Shown here piece after piece: positions 36,476 to 48,600 of a stretch of 64,000 nt of DNA. Position 1 is the first letter of the stretch, and every line of letters starts with the position of its first letter. The position numbers were made by a program, and so were the translations under genes. The DNA lies in assembly GCA_030762935.1 (NCBI GenBank), contig CM060890.1, positions 150,594,629 to 150,658,628 on the forward strand, read 5' to 3'. The notes below the pieces were generated by a model. It did not search any database. It had not been told where the DNA came from and worked only from the letters and a program-made list of their open reading frames with translations. Source of the stretch: Hymenopus coronatus (taxonomy: Eukaryota; Arthropoda; Insecta; Mantodea; Hymenopodidae).

Positions 36476-37240
36476 TAGAAAACGTTTTAATCTTATAATA
36501 CAATTACTAGAAACAAGTGAACGTTGATAGGACATAAAAATAATGAAAACTAATCATTAAAAGCGCATATCTCGGAAATGGCTGATGCCACACAATGGAT
36601 TATTTCAAATAATGTGTGTGTTTTATAGAGAAGTAAAATGTTTCGAGTGTGTTCATGTTTATCACGTAACATATAATATCTATAGGATGCCATGACTTCC
36701 GTGCTGCTCTCAGAAAATTCACTTTATTTATTCACCACGTTAGAACCATTTCTGAGAATACAAATTTAGACTATTGTGAGTTAGAGGATTTTCTTGAAAA
36801 TGATTTTGTCCCATCTTTGGAATACACTAAACATAAATACCAATTTTGGTGCTTATCCAAATTTTCGTTTTTGAGCTATACAATTTACAGACAGCTGTTT
36901 TGAGCTCGTGGATCCTCAAAATATAATGTCCGGTGAAATATTGCAATTCAATACTTCCGCTGCGTACACACGTAGTAGAGAAAATAAAAACAAATAGAAT
37001 AACAACTTCCCTTTTCAGAAATGTACTACTAAGTATTGGAATATTTAGACGAAATGTTCGTAAATTAATATATTACATTTTAATCAAAATGGTTAGTTCC
37101 CCCCCCCCCCAAAATCTTAGTCGCAACTTTGGACTATAGTGAACTTAAATATCAGGTTTTGTACTTAATCGACTTTTCGTTTTTGAGTTAAGTTGTTCAC
37201 AGATAGATTGGAATGCAATACCTCCTGTACATTGTTGCCC
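36476..37240 (-). repeat. Decayed 0.7-kb repeat, copies R7 and R8 (inverted)
   Basis: Two partial cores. One (36,710-36,990) has AGAACCATTTCTGAGAA, ACTAAACATAAATACC, TTTCGTTTTTGAGCTATAC and CCGGTGAAATATTG. The other (37,070-37,240) has ATTTTAATCAAAATGGTTAG, a C12 tract at 37,099-37,110, GTGAACTTAAATATCAGG and TTTTTGAGTTAAG. The core spacing is only about 320 bp, so one copy is truncated. Confidence 0.58.
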
Positions 37241-38010
37241 AGGTGTGCTGTCGGCAACGACAATAACATTCCGTCGCTTACCAATACATTACCCGTGTCT
37301 TGAATAATGAAACGGCAAGAGAAAATCATAACACGATTAGCCAGGCTACGTACATAACGGTAAAACAATCGATTGTACACTCACGTACATAAAGTGTGGC
37401 CTTTCTCTCCTGTAGCAGTTCTCTTAGTGACTGACCTGCACAACAAACAGGGACATAACAACTAACCGATGCACGATGTTATAATCGTTGTGAAATGTAG
37501 GGCTAAGTTGCATACCATTTCTAAAAATCTGATGTGTTCTATTCACATAACTTTCTCTACATCTCTGTAACGAATTATTGTTAAACACTTTATTCTTCTA
37601 TCTACGTCATGATAATCGAGATAAGCATTAGCAGAAATCATCTAATTATTTGCTTCCTTGTAATAAGAAGGGAATACACTAGACTAAAGTGATAGACAAA
37701 TGTGTTAAAAGCTGGTTGAAATGTGGTTGAAATCCCATTCTTTGCCTGGGCAAGAGATTAACAATTTCCAATTGAGAAAATTTTTAATATTTTAAAAATG
37801 AAACTAATTACAAGGAATGAATATCTCAAAAATGGTCAACCCCCCTTCCTCAAAAAAATATAAAGGGTAGTTTGGGGTGGGGGGATTTAATCAAAATCCT
37901 TGTGCTTCATCCCTAGAAGATACTAAACTTAAATACCAAGTTTGGTATATTAGTGACTTTTATTTTTGAGTTATATTATTCACAGATAGTTGGAATTTTT
38001 CTAAAAAATC
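37241..38010 (-). repeat. Decayed 0.7-kb repeat, copy R9 (inverted)
   Basis: The unit begins with AATCTGATGTGTTCTATTCACATAACTTTCTCTACATC near 37,528, continues with AGCTGGTTGAAATGTGG, and ends with AAGGGTAGTTTGGGGTGGG (37,863-37,881), GAAGATACTAAACTTAAATACC and TTATTTTTGAGTTAT. The first about 250 bp (37,241-37,490) show no clear match. Confidence 0.6.
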
Positions 38011-39190
38011 TTATGTTAATTTCTCATGACTTTATCTACATTTCTGTAACAAAATATTGTTAAAAAGCTTATTCTTTTATCTAATTCAAGTCAGTCAAGA
38101 CAAATATTAACAGAAATGGTCTTCTTACTTGGTTCCTTGTAAGTAGAAGGGAAATAAGGGAATACACTAAGTTAAAATCTTTTAAAAGCTGGTGGAAATG
38201 TGGTTGAAATCCATTTTTCTTTTTTTGCATTGGCAATAGTTGACAAATTCCCGCACGAAACACATTTTAGGTAATTAAAAACAGAGGTCAACAACAAGGA
38301 ATATCTAAAAAATATGATGTGTTACACTCACATGACTTTCTCTAGCCGTTCTACAAACTTCTTACATAAGATTATTCTTCTTTCTGCACCCTGTTATTCC
38401 TTTCAGCACAATGTTCTTATTACTTAGTTCCTTATAAGTAGGAAGAAAATAAGGGAATACACTAGGCTAAATCGATAGTCAAATGTTTTAAAAGCTGTCG
38501 TTATACAATTGTCATTACAAATCGCTTCTTTTCTTGGCTAGGAGTAGAACAAAAGAAAAACGGACACACCCGTCTGAGGAAAGTATAAGTACATCACAAC
38601 TGAAACTAATAACAATGAATACCTCGAAAACGGTAAGCTCCACGAAAAAAATGTAAATGACGTAAATTGTGTATTTTAAAAAGGCCTACGTTTTTTGTAT
38701 AGTAAGTTTTTGTCTATCTCTTAGGGTTTATTAGTTATTCCAAATTAAGCAAAATTCATACAGAATAAACAGGTCTTTAGAAGCCATTCCCAGAAAATTC
38801 AAGATATACATTTTATTTTTCAGGTAAATATCTTTAATATACGATATTTTAATCAAAATCGTTAGAGCCATTTTTAACAAAATCAAAATTTTGGAAAAAA
38901 CTTCCATGTAAAGGGTAGTTTGGGGTGGGGAGATTTTTGTCAAAATCTTCATGTCGCATGCATAGAAGATACTGAACTTAAATACCAAGTTTGGTATTTT
39001 AGCTACTTTTCGTTTTTGAGCAATCGTGATCACAGACACACGGACCTTTTTCTGAAAATGCTTTTTTTGGATTCAGGGGGTCCTAAAACATGTATTTCCG
39101 GTGAAATCTCGACATCGAATTTTTAGGTGGAATGCAATACATCTTTATCCCTATGTACATTGTACATATGGGGTTAGGGAAAGTAAAAAA
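38011..39190 (-). repeat. Decayed 0.7-kb repeat, copy R10 (inverted), best preserved
   Basis: The outer half occurs twice (38,010-38,270 and 38,310-38,520). The core follows: TAGTAAGTTTTTGTC, GGGTTTATTAGTTATTCC, AAGATATACATTTTATTTTTCAGG, ATTTTAATCAAAATCGTTAG, AAGGGTAGTTTGGGGTGGGG (38,914-38,933), GATACTGAACTTAAATACCAAG, TTTTCGTTTTTGAGC, CCGGTGAAATCTCGAC and GGAATGCAATAC. It ends in a dyad-rich GTACATTGTACAT near 39,156-39,169. It is a good template for a consensus. Confidence 0.68.
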
Positions 39191-39700
39191 GGTGAGCTTC
39201 CCTCCTCCAAAAAAGGCATGTGACATAAATGGTCTGTGTTAACGAGATCTACATCCTTTGTGTAGTAAAGAATTATGCAAAATTCAGCAAAATTCATGAG
39301 AGCAAACAGCTCTTCAGAGAAAAAGGCTATTACCAGTAAAAAAACCAAATACACATTTTTATGGCATGTAAATATTCTTATTATACGGCATTATCAAACT
39401 CATTTGGGCCATTTCTGAGAAAATCAACATTTTTGAAACTTTTGCAATGACAAGGGTAGTTAGGGGTGCCGGAATTTTTCTCAAAATCTTCGGGTCGCAA
39501 CCTTGGAGGTGACTAAAATAAAACCATGTGTGGTTTATGCGTTTTTGAGCTATCCTGCTTTCTTGATACAGAAATCTAAAGTCTGTTTTCTGGTGAAATC
39601 TCGGTACCTTTTGAACCTTTTAGCTGATTGCAATACCTACGTATACTGTTCTATCGTATACAGAGTTTCCTATGAAATATAGGTGCACTCAATACTTCCG
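39191..39700 (-). repeat. Decayed 0.7-kb repeat, copy R11 (inverted)
   Basis: CAAAATTCATGAGAG, GGGCCATTTCTGAGAAAATC, AAGGGTAGTTAGGGGTG (39,451-39,467), GTCGCAACCTTGGAGG, GCGTTTTTGAGCTATCC, GGTGAAATCTCGGTACC and GATTGCAATACC mark a core about 536 bp from that of R10. This is the last recognisable copy before the SINE-like element. Confidence 0.6.
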
Positions 39701-39796
39701 CTCCCAATATAACATGTGCTATGTACAGATTTTGCTAATATGGGAAGGAAAAATGTGGACATTCTAGAGAAAGTGGGAAAGCATTATATGTATGTC

Positions 39797-40060
39797 TTTT
39801 TTTTTTTTTTTTTTTTTTTGGTAGTGTTTAACACAGGCTTCAGGTACTTATCGCACCGGAAGCTATGACACTGATGATACATAAATATCGATGGAGCACC
39901 GATGGAATGCGATGGCTCCCCCAACCGGAGTACACGGAGAAAACACGCACCAGCGCCGCTTTGTCCACCACAAATCTCATATACGGTCGCTTGGGATCAA
40001 ACTCTGGCCGTCTCGATGAGAGGCGTGTGGTTTATTTGTACGTGACAAGTACACAGCTGA
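39797..40060 (-). mobile_element. SINE-like element 3, minus strand, with A tail
   Basis: A run of 23 T at 39797-39819 is the A tail of a minus-strand element. Its body on the minus strand contains GTTTTCTCCGTGTACTCCGG and GTGGTGGACAAAGCGGCG. A degenerate B box, GTTTGATCC, lies at about 39,994-40,002 (8 of 9 consensus positions). The head upstream of this is poorly defined and I cannot place an A box, so the 5' end near 40,060 is a guess. It could instead be the 3' end of a LINE. Confidence 0.5.
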
Positions 40061-40659
40061 AGATTGTCACCTTTGTAGAGCACAGGGCAGAAAAATGTAT
40101 ATCACTACTAACATTATAGGCGTCACATTCTCGGTTAAAATATGCTTATTTTCCATTTCGGCAGTACGTATGTGACAAATCAATAGGTATTCTGCTAGGG
40201 ACTAGTCAAAGCATCAAGACCTAGTGGCTAACTGAGCAAAACCGAGCCACTCGTACAAATTACCAGCTGAGCATTGTGTGAGCAGCTGGTTTCTCACTGA
40301 AAAGAGACGCCACTACATATTACCAGCTGAGCATTGTGTGAGCAGCTGGCTTCTCACTGAACAACCAGAGACGCCGCTACATATTACCAGCTGAGCATTG
40401 TGTGAGCAGCAGGTTTCCCACTGAAAATAGACGCCACCACATATTACCAGCTGAGCATTGTGTGAGCAGCTGGCTTCTCACTGAACAAACGGAGACGCCG
40501 CTACATATTAGCAGCTGAGCATTGTGTGAGTAGCTGGTTTCTCACTGAACAAACAGACATGCCGCTACATATTGGCAGCTGAGCATTGTGTGAGCAGCTG
40601 GTTTCTCACTGTACAAACAGAGATGCCGCTACATATTAGCAGCTGAGCATTGTGTGAGT

Positions 40660-42200
40660 AGCTGGTTTCTCACTGAACATACAGAGACGCTGCTACATAT
40701 TAGCAGTTGAGCATTGTGTGAGCAGCTGGTTTCTCACTGAACAGAGACGCCGCTACATATTACCGGCTGAGCATTGTGTGAGCAGCTGGTTTCTCACTGA
40801 ACAGAGACGCCGCTACATAAAACCGGCTGAGCATTTTGTGAGCAGCTGTTTTTTCACTGAACAAACAGAGACGCCGCTCCATATTACCGGCTGAGCATCG
40901 TGTGAGCAGGTGGTTTCTCACTGAACAAACAGAGACGCCGCTACATATTACCAGCTGAGCTTTCTGTGAATAGCTTGTTTCTCACTGCATAGAGACGCCA
41001 CTACGTATTACAAGCTGAGCATCGTGTGAGCAGCTGTTTACTCACTGAACAAACAGAGACGTGCTACATATTACCAGCTGAGCTTTGTGTGAGCAGCTCG
41101 TTTCTCACTGAACAAACAGAGACGCCGCTACATATTACCAGCTGGGCTTTTTGTATGCAGCTGGTTTCTCACTGAACAGAGACGCCGCTACATATCACAA
41201 ACTGAGCATTGTGTGAGCAGCTAGTTTCTTACTGAACAAACAAGGACGCCGCTATTTATTACAAGCGGAGCATTGTGGATGCAGCTGATTTCTCACTGAA
41301 TAGAGACGCCGCTACATATTACCAGCTGAGCATTGTGTGAGCAGCTGGTTTCTCACTGAAAATAGACGCCACTACATATTACCAGCTGAGCATTGTGTAA
41401 GCAGCGGGCTTCTCACTGAACAAACAGAGATGCCGCTACATATTACCAGCTGAGCATTGTGTGAGTAGCTGGTTTCTCACTGAACATACAGAGACGCTGC
41501 TACATATTAGCAGTTGAGCATTGTGTGAGCAGCTGGTTTCTCACTGAACAGAGACGCCGCTACATATTACCGGCTGAGCATTGTGTGAGCAGCTGGTTTT
41601 TCACTGAACAGAGACGCCGCTACATAACACCGGCTGAGCATTTTGTGAGCAGCTGTTTTTTCACTGAACAAACAGAGACGCCGCTCCATATTACCGGCTG
41701 AGCATCGTGTGAGCAGGTGGTTTCTCACTGAACAAACAGAGACGCCGCCACATATTACCAGCTGAGCTTTCTGTGAATAGCTTGTTTCTCACTGCATAGA
41801 GACGCCACCACATATTACAAGCTGAGCATTGTGTGAGCAGCTGTTTACTCACTGAACAAACAGAGACGTGCTACATATTACCAGCTGAGCTTTGTGTGAG
41901 CAGCTGGTTTCTCACTGAACAAACAGACGCCGCTACATTTCTCACTGAACAGAGACGCCGCTACATATCACAAACTGAGCATTGTGTGAGCAGCTAGTTT
42001 CTTACTGAACAAACAAGGACGCCACTATTTATTTCAAGCGGAGCATTGTGGATGCAGCTGATTTCTCACTGAACAGAGACGCCGCTACATATTACCAGCT
42101 GAGCATTGTGTGAGCAGCTGGTTTCTCACTGAAAATAGACGCCACTACATATTACCAGCTGAGCATTGTGTAAGCAGCGGGCTTCTCACTGAACAAACAG
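40660..42200. repeat. S2 0.8-kb higher-order duplication
   Basis: The order of variants from the TAGCAGTTGAGC monomer (about 40,700) onward recurs at +807 bp (about 41,507): CCGGCTGAGCATTTTGTGAG, GAGCATCGTGTGAGCAGG, GAGCTTTCTGTGAATAGCTTG and GACGTGCTACAT. The second copy lacks part of a monomer near 41,935, so later landmarks are 773 bp apart. Confidence 0.8.
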
Positions 42201-42239
42201 AGATGCCGCTACATATTACAAGCTGAGCATTGTGTGAGT

Positions 42240-43740
42240 AGCTGGTTTCTCACTGAACAAACAGAGACGGCGCTACATATTACAAGCTGAGTATTGTGTT
42301 TGAGTGGCTGGTTTCTCACTGAACAAACAGAGACGTTGCTACACATTACCAGCTGAGCATTGTGTGAGTGGCTGGTTTCTCACTGAACAAACAGAGACGG
42401 CGCTATATATTACAAGCTGAGTATTGTGTTTGAGTGGCTGGTTTCTCACTGAACAGAGACGTTGCTACACATTACCAGCTGAGCTTTGTGTGAGTGGCTG
42501 GTTTCTCAGTGTACAGAGACGTTGCTACACATTACCAGCTGAGCTTTGTGTGAGTGGCTGGTTTCTCACTGAACAGAGACGTTGCTACATATTACCAGCT
42601 GAGCTTTGTGTGAGTGGCTGGTTTCTCACTGAACAGAGACGTTGCTACACATTACCAGCTGAGCTTTGTGTGAGTGGCTGGTTTCTCACTGAACAAAGAC
42701 GTCGCTATACATTACCAGCTGAGCTTTGTGTGAGTGGCTGGTTTCTCACTGAACAGAGACGTTGCTACACATTACCAGCTGAGCTTTGTGTGAGTGGCTG
42801 GTTTCTCACTGAACAGAAACGCCACTACATGTTACCAGCTGAGCATTGTGCTAGTAGCTGTACCTCACTAAACAAACAGAGACGCCGCTACATATTACCA
42901 GCTGAGCATTGTGTGAGCAGCTGGTTTCTCACTGAACAAACAGAGACGCCGCTACATATTACCGGCTGAGCATCGTGTTAGCAGCTGGTTTCTCACTGAA
43001 CAAACAGAGACGCCGCTACATATTACCATCTGGGCTTTGTGTGAGCAGCTGGTTTCTCATTGAACAAACAGAGACGCCGCTACATATTACCGGCTGAGCA
43101 TTGTGTGAGCAGCTGGTTTCTCACTGAACAAATAGAGACGCCGTACATATTTCAAGCTGAGCATTGTGTGAGCAGCTGGTTTCTCACTGAACAAACAGAA
43201 ACGCCGCTACATATTACCGGCTGAGGATTGTGTGAGCAGCTGGTTTCTCACTGTACAAACAGAAACGCCGCTACATATTACCGGCTGAGCATTGTGTGAG
43301 CAGCTGCTTTCTCACTGAACAAAGAAAGAAGCTGCTACATATTACCAGCTGAGCATTGTGTGAGCAGCTGTTTTCTCTTTGTACAAACAGAGACGCCGAT
43401 ACATATTACAAGCTGAGCATTGTGTGAGCAGATCGTTTTTCACTGAACAAATAGAGACGCTGATACATATTACCAGCTGAGCATTGTGTGAACAGCTGGT
43501 TTCTTACTGAACAAACAGAGATGCAACTACATATTACCAGCTGAGCATTGTGTATGCAGCTGGTTTTTCACTGAACAGAGACGCCGCTACATTTCACAAG
43601 CTGGGCATTGTGTGAGCAGCTGGTTTCTCACAGAACAATCAGAGACGCCACTACTTATTACAAGCGGAGTATTGTGTATGCAGCTGGTTTCTCACTGAGC
43701 AAACAGAGTCGCCGCTACTTATTACAAGCGGAGCATTGTG
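42240..43740. repeat. S2 1,500-bp higher-order repeat, copy 1
   Basis: Landmarks recur exactly 1,500 bp downstream (42481 to 43981). The unit includes six consecutive 60-bp monomers (42481-42840) of a GAGCTTTGTGTGAGTGGCTG subtype that is not seen elsewhere, followed by 64-bp monomers, GAAAGAAGCTGC and TACAAGCGGAG variants. Confidence 0.86.
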
Positions 43741-45655
43741 TATGCAGCTGATTTCTCACTGAACAGGTAAGCCGCTACATATTTCAAGCTGAGCATTGTG
43801 TGAGTAGCTGCTTTCTCACTGAACAAACAGAGATGCCGCTACATATTACAAGCTGAGCATTGTATGAGTAGCTGGTTTCTCACTGAACAAACAGAGACGG
43901 CGCTACATATTACAAGCTGAGTATTGTGTTTGAGTGGCTGGTTTCTCACTGAACAGAGACGTTGCTACACATTGCCAAGTGAGCTTTGTGTGAGTGGCTG
44001 GTTTCTCAGTGTACAGAGACGTTGCTACACATTACCAGCTGAGCTTTGTGTGAGTGGCTGGTTTCTCACTGAACAGAGACGTTGCTACATATTACCAGCT
44101 GAGCTTTGTGTGAGTGGCTGGTTTCTCACTGAACAGAGAAGTTGCTACACATTACCAGCTGAGCTTTGTGTGAGTGGCTGGTTTCTCACTGAACAAAGAC
44201 GTCGCTATACATTACCAGCTGAGCTTTGTGTGAGTGGCTGGTTTCTCACAGAACAGAGACGTTGCTACACATTACCAGCTGAGCTTTGTGTGAGTGGCTG
44301 GTTTCTCACTGAACAGAAACGCCACTACATGTTACCAGCTGAGCATTGTGCTAGTAGCTGTTTCTCACTAAACAAACAGAGACGCCGCTACATATTACCA
44401 GCTGAGCATTGTGTGAGCAGCTGGTTTCTCACTGAACAAACAGAGACGCCGCTACATATTACCGGCTGAGCATCGTGTTAGCAGCTGGTTTCTCACTGAA
44501 CAAACAGAGACGCCGCTACATATTACCATCTGGGCTTAGTGTGAGCAGCTGGTTTCTCATTGAACAAACAGAGACGCCGCTACATATTACCAGCTGAGCA
44601 TTGTGTGAGTAGCTGGTTTCTCACTGAACAAACAGAGACGCCGCTACATATTACCGGCTGAGCATTGTGTGAGCAGCTGGTTTCTCACTGAACAAATAGA
44701 GACGCCGTACATATTACCATCTGGGCTTAGTGTGAGCAGCTGGTTTCTCACTGAACAAACAGAGACGCCGCTACATATTACCAGCTGAGCATTGTGTGAG
44801 TAGCTGGTTTCTCACTGAACAAACAGAGACGCCGCTACATATTACCGGCTGAGCATTGTGTGAGCAGCTGGTTTCTCACTGAACAAATAGAGACGCCGTA
44901 CATATTTCAAGCTGAGTATTGTGTGAGCAGCTGGTTTCTCACTGAACAAACAGAAACGCCGCTTCATATTACGGGCTGAGCATTGTGTGAGCAGCTGGTT
45001 TCTCACTGAACAAACAGAGACGCCGTACATATTTCAAGCTGAGCATTGTGTGAGCAGCTGTTTCTCCCTGAACAAAGAAAGAAGCTGCTACATATAACCA
45101 GCTGAGCATTGTGTGAGCAGCTGTTTTCTCTTAGTACAAACAGAGACGCCGATACATATTACAAGCTGAGCATTGTGTGAGCAGATCGTTTTTCACTGAA
45201 CAAATAGAGACGCTGATACATATTACCAGCTGAGCATTGTGTGATTAGCTGGTTTCTTACTGAACAAACAGAGATGCAACTACATATTACCAGCTGAGCA
45301 TTGTGTATGCAGCTGGTTTCTCACTGAACAGAGACGCCGCTACATTTCACAAGCTGAGCATTGTGTGGGCAGCTGGTTTCTCACAGAACAATCAGAGACG
45401 CCACTACTTATTACAAGCGGAGTATTGTGTATGCAGCTGGTTTCTCACTGAGCAAACAGAGTCGCCGCTACTTATTACAAGCGGAGTATTGTGTATGCAG
45501 CTGATTTCTCACTGAACAGGTAAGCCGCTACATATTTCAAGCTGAGCATTGTGTGAGTAGCTGCTTTCTCACTGAACAAAGAGAGACGCTGCTACATATT
45601 ACCAGCTGAGCATTGTGTGAGTAGCTGGTTTCTCACAGAGCATACAGAGACGCCG
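43741..45655. repeat. S2 1,500-bp higher-order repeat, copy 2
   Basis: It contains the second set of six 60-bp monomers (43981-44340). It is longer than copy 1 because of a local duplication: the ACCATCTGGGCTTAG monomer occurs at 44,526 and 44,717, 191 bp (three monomers) apart. Otherwise the variant order is conserved, down to the TACAAGCGGAG monomers near 45,410-45,490. Confidence 0.83.
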
Positions 45656-45659
45656 CAAC

Positions 45660-46100
45660 ATATTACCAGCCTAGCATAGTGTAGCCGTCTGGTGGCACAT
45701 TGTGTACAACTGAGATGCACCTAAAATCAACTGCTGAGCACTGCGTGACCACCTGATTGCTCATTGAGCTAAGAGACACGTGCCTGCGTATTACCAGCTG
45801 AGCATTGTGAGAATGACTGGTTGCACACGGAGTAAAACGAAGATACGCCTCCAAAGATGCTCAGCATAGTGTGAAAAGCTCTCTGCTCACTGAGTAAACC
45901 AGAACACTCCTACATATCTCCAGCTGGGAGCTTATTGAGTAAAACAGGGAAGCTGCTGCAAATCACGGGCTGAGCATTGTTTTGACACCTGTTCAAACAA
46001 TGAATAAGAAAAAGATGCTCCTGCAAAGAGATGTTTCTGCAAATCCCTAACTAAACACTGTATCACCATCTGGATACTCGTAGTATAATTAAGAGGTGTT
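45660..46100. repeat. Degenerate transition monomers between S2 and S3
   Basis: Single, strongly diverged units mix features of both families: CAGCTGAGCATTGTGAG and TTGAGCTAAGAGAC with S2-like order, then TGAGTAAAACAGGGAAGC and GCTGCAAATCACGGG approaching S3. Monomers here resemble neither neighbour closely nor each other, as expected at an unhomogenised array edge. Confidence 0.72.
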
Positions 46101-46775
46101 CCTCCTAATCCCCAACTGAACACTGTATTACCATCTGGATACTCATAGTGTAATTAAGAGATGTTCCTGCAAATCCCCAATTGAACACTGTATTACCATC
46201 TGGATATTCATAATGTAATAAAGAGATGTTCCTGCAAATCCCCAATTGAACACTTTATTACCATCTGGATACACATAGTGTAATTAAGAGATGTTCCTGC
46301 AAATCCCCAATTGAACACTGTATTACCATCTGGATATTCATAGTGTAATAAAGAGATGTTCCTCCAAATCCGCAACTGAACACCGTATTACCATCTGGAT
46401 ACACATAGTGTAATTAAGAGTTGTTCCTCCAAATCCCCAACTAAACACTGTATTACCATCTGGATACTCATAGTGTAATTAAGAGATGTTCCCTCAAATC
46501 CCCAACTGAACACTGTAATACCTGCTGGATATGTTCTAAGTAACACAGAGATGATATTACAAATCCGCTACTGAACACTGTATTACCATCTGGATACTCA
46601 TAGTGTAATTAAGAGATGTTCCCTCAAATCCCCAACTGAACACTGTAATACCTGCTGGATATGTTCTAAGTAACACAGAGATGATATTACAAATCCGCTA
46701 CTGAACACTGTATTACCATCTGGATACTCATAGTGTAATTAAGAGATGTTCCTGCAAATCCCCAACTGAACAATA
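46100..46775. repeat. 65-bp satellite, subfamily S3-A
   Basis: About ten 65-bp monomers with the diagnostic TCATAGTGTAATTAAGAGATGTTCC-type segment and ATTACCATCTGGATA. Two units of subfamily B type (ACCTGCTGGATATG, GATGATATTAC) are already interspersed at 46,510-46,560 and 46,640-46,690 as a 120-bp repeat, so A and B have exchanged monomers here. Confidence 0.85.
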
Positions 46776-47479
46776 TTACCTGCTGGATATGTTCTAAGTG
46801 ACACAGAGATGATACTACAAATCCACGACTGAACACTATTTCCTGCTGGATATGTTCTAAGTAACACAGAGATGATACTACAAATCCCCAACTGAACACT
46901 ACTACCTGCTGGATATGTTCTAAGTAACACAGAGATGATACTACAAATCCCCAACTGAACAATACTACCTGCTGGATATTTTCTAAGTAACACAGAGATG
47001 ATACTACAAATCCCCAACTGAACACTAAAATCTGCTGGATATGTTCTAAGTAAGACAGAGATGATGCTACAAATCCCCGACTGAACACTATTACCTGCTG
47101 GATATGTTCTAAGTAACACAGAGGTGATACTACAAATCCCCAACTAAACACTGTATTACCTGCTGGATATGTTCTAAGTAACACAGAGATGATGCTACAA
47201 ATCCCCGACTGAACACTATTACCTGCTGGATATGTTCTAAGTAACACAGAGATGATGCTACAAATCCCCAACTGAACACTGTATTACTTGCTGGATATGT
47301 TCTAAGTAACACAGCGATGATACTACAAATCCCCACCTGAACACTATTACCTGCTGGATATGTTCTAAGTAACACAGAGATGATACTACAAATCTCCGAC
47401 TTAACACTGTATTACCTGCTGGATATGTTCCAAATATAACAGAGATGATGCTACAAATCCCCAACTGAACACTGTATTA

Positions 47480-48600
47480 CCCGCTGGATATGTTCTAAGT
47501 AACACAGAGATGATACTACAAATCTCCGACTGAACACTGTATTACCTGCTGGATATTTTGTAAGTAACACAGAGATGTTCCTGCAAGTCCCCGACTGAAC
47601 ACTATTACCTGCTGGATATTTTGTAAGTAACACAGAGCTGTTCCTGCAAATCCCCGACTGAACACTATTACCTGCTGGATATGTTCCAAGTAACACAGAG
47701 ATGTTCCTGCAAATACCCAACTGAACACTATTTCCTGCTGGATATGTTCTAAGTAACACAGAGATGATGCTACAAATCCCCAACTGAACACTGTATTACC
47801 TGCTGGATATGTTCTAAGTAACACAGAGGTGATACTACAAATCCCCAACTGAACACCATTACCTACTGGATATGTTCTAAGTAACACAGAGATGTTCCTG
47901 CAAATCCCCAACTGAACACTATTACCTGCTGGATATGTTCTAAGTAACACAGAGATGATACTACAAATCTCCGACTGAACACAGTATTACCTGCTGGATA
48001 TTTTGTAAGTAACACAGAGATGTTCCTGCAAGTCCCCGACTCAACACTATTACCTGCTGGATATGTTCCAAGTAACACAGAGATGTTCCTGCAAATCCCC
48101 AATTGAACACTATTTCCTGCTGGATATGTTCTAAGTAACACAGAGATGATGCTACAAATCCCCAACTGAACACTGTATTACCTGCTGGATATGTTCTAAG
48201 TAACACAGAGGTGATACTACAAATCCCCAACTGAACACCATTACCTACTGGATATGTTCTAAGTAACACAGAGATGTTCCTGCAAATCCCCAACTGAACA
48301 CTATTACCTGCTGGATATGTTCTAAGTAACACAGAGATGATACTACAAATCTCCGACTGAACACAGTATTACCTGCTGGATATTTTGTAAGTAACACAGA
48401 GATGTTCCTGCAAGTCCCCGACTGAACACTATTACCTGCTGGATATTTTGTATGTAACACAGAGCTGTTCCTGCAAATCCCCGACCGAACACTATTACCT
48501 GCTGGATATGTTCCAAGTAACACAGAGATGTTCCTGCAAATCCCCAACTGAACACTATTTCTTGCTGGATATGTTCTAAGTAACACACAGATGATGCTAC
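47480..48600. repeat. S3-B 382-bp higher-order repeat
   Basis: A six-monomer unit with the TATTTTGTAAGTAACAC and GTTCCTGCAAGTCCCCGACT variants repeats at 382-bp spacing (landmarks at 47,863 and 48,245; 47,961 and 48,343). Copies differ by one monomer, the GAGCTGTTCC unit, which is missing from the middle copy. Confidence 0.82.

Larger units (their letters stand above)
40220..45660. repeat. 64/60-bp CAGCTG-rich satellite (family S2)
   Basis: Monomers of 64 bp, with a 60-bp form lacking four bases in the GAACAAACAGAG segment, run from a degenerate first unit at about 40,220 to about 45,660. Landmarks: GAGCATTGTGTGAGCAGCTGG, TTTCTCACTGAACAAACAG, AGACGCCGCTACATATTACC. Many monomers carry two CAGCTG palindromes, and GTGAG with CTCAC flanks a 10-nt CAGCTGGTTT loop. 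A second dyad, ACCAGCTG with CAGCTGGT, spans monomer borders. Homology to the 65-bp satellite downstream is plain: my hand alignment of the two consensus units gives 44 identical positions in 65 columns. Open frames made by the 60-bp form (20 codons) are artefacts. Confidence 0.95.

Noticed and set aside
39865..40119. Coding gene on the plus strand beside the T run
   Set aside because: The frame lies antisense to the SINE-like body and has no other support.
42424..42969. Open frame with a 20-residue CVSGWFLTEQRR-type repeat
   Set aside because: It coincides exactly with the run of 60-bp S2 monomers and ends where 64-bp monomers resume.
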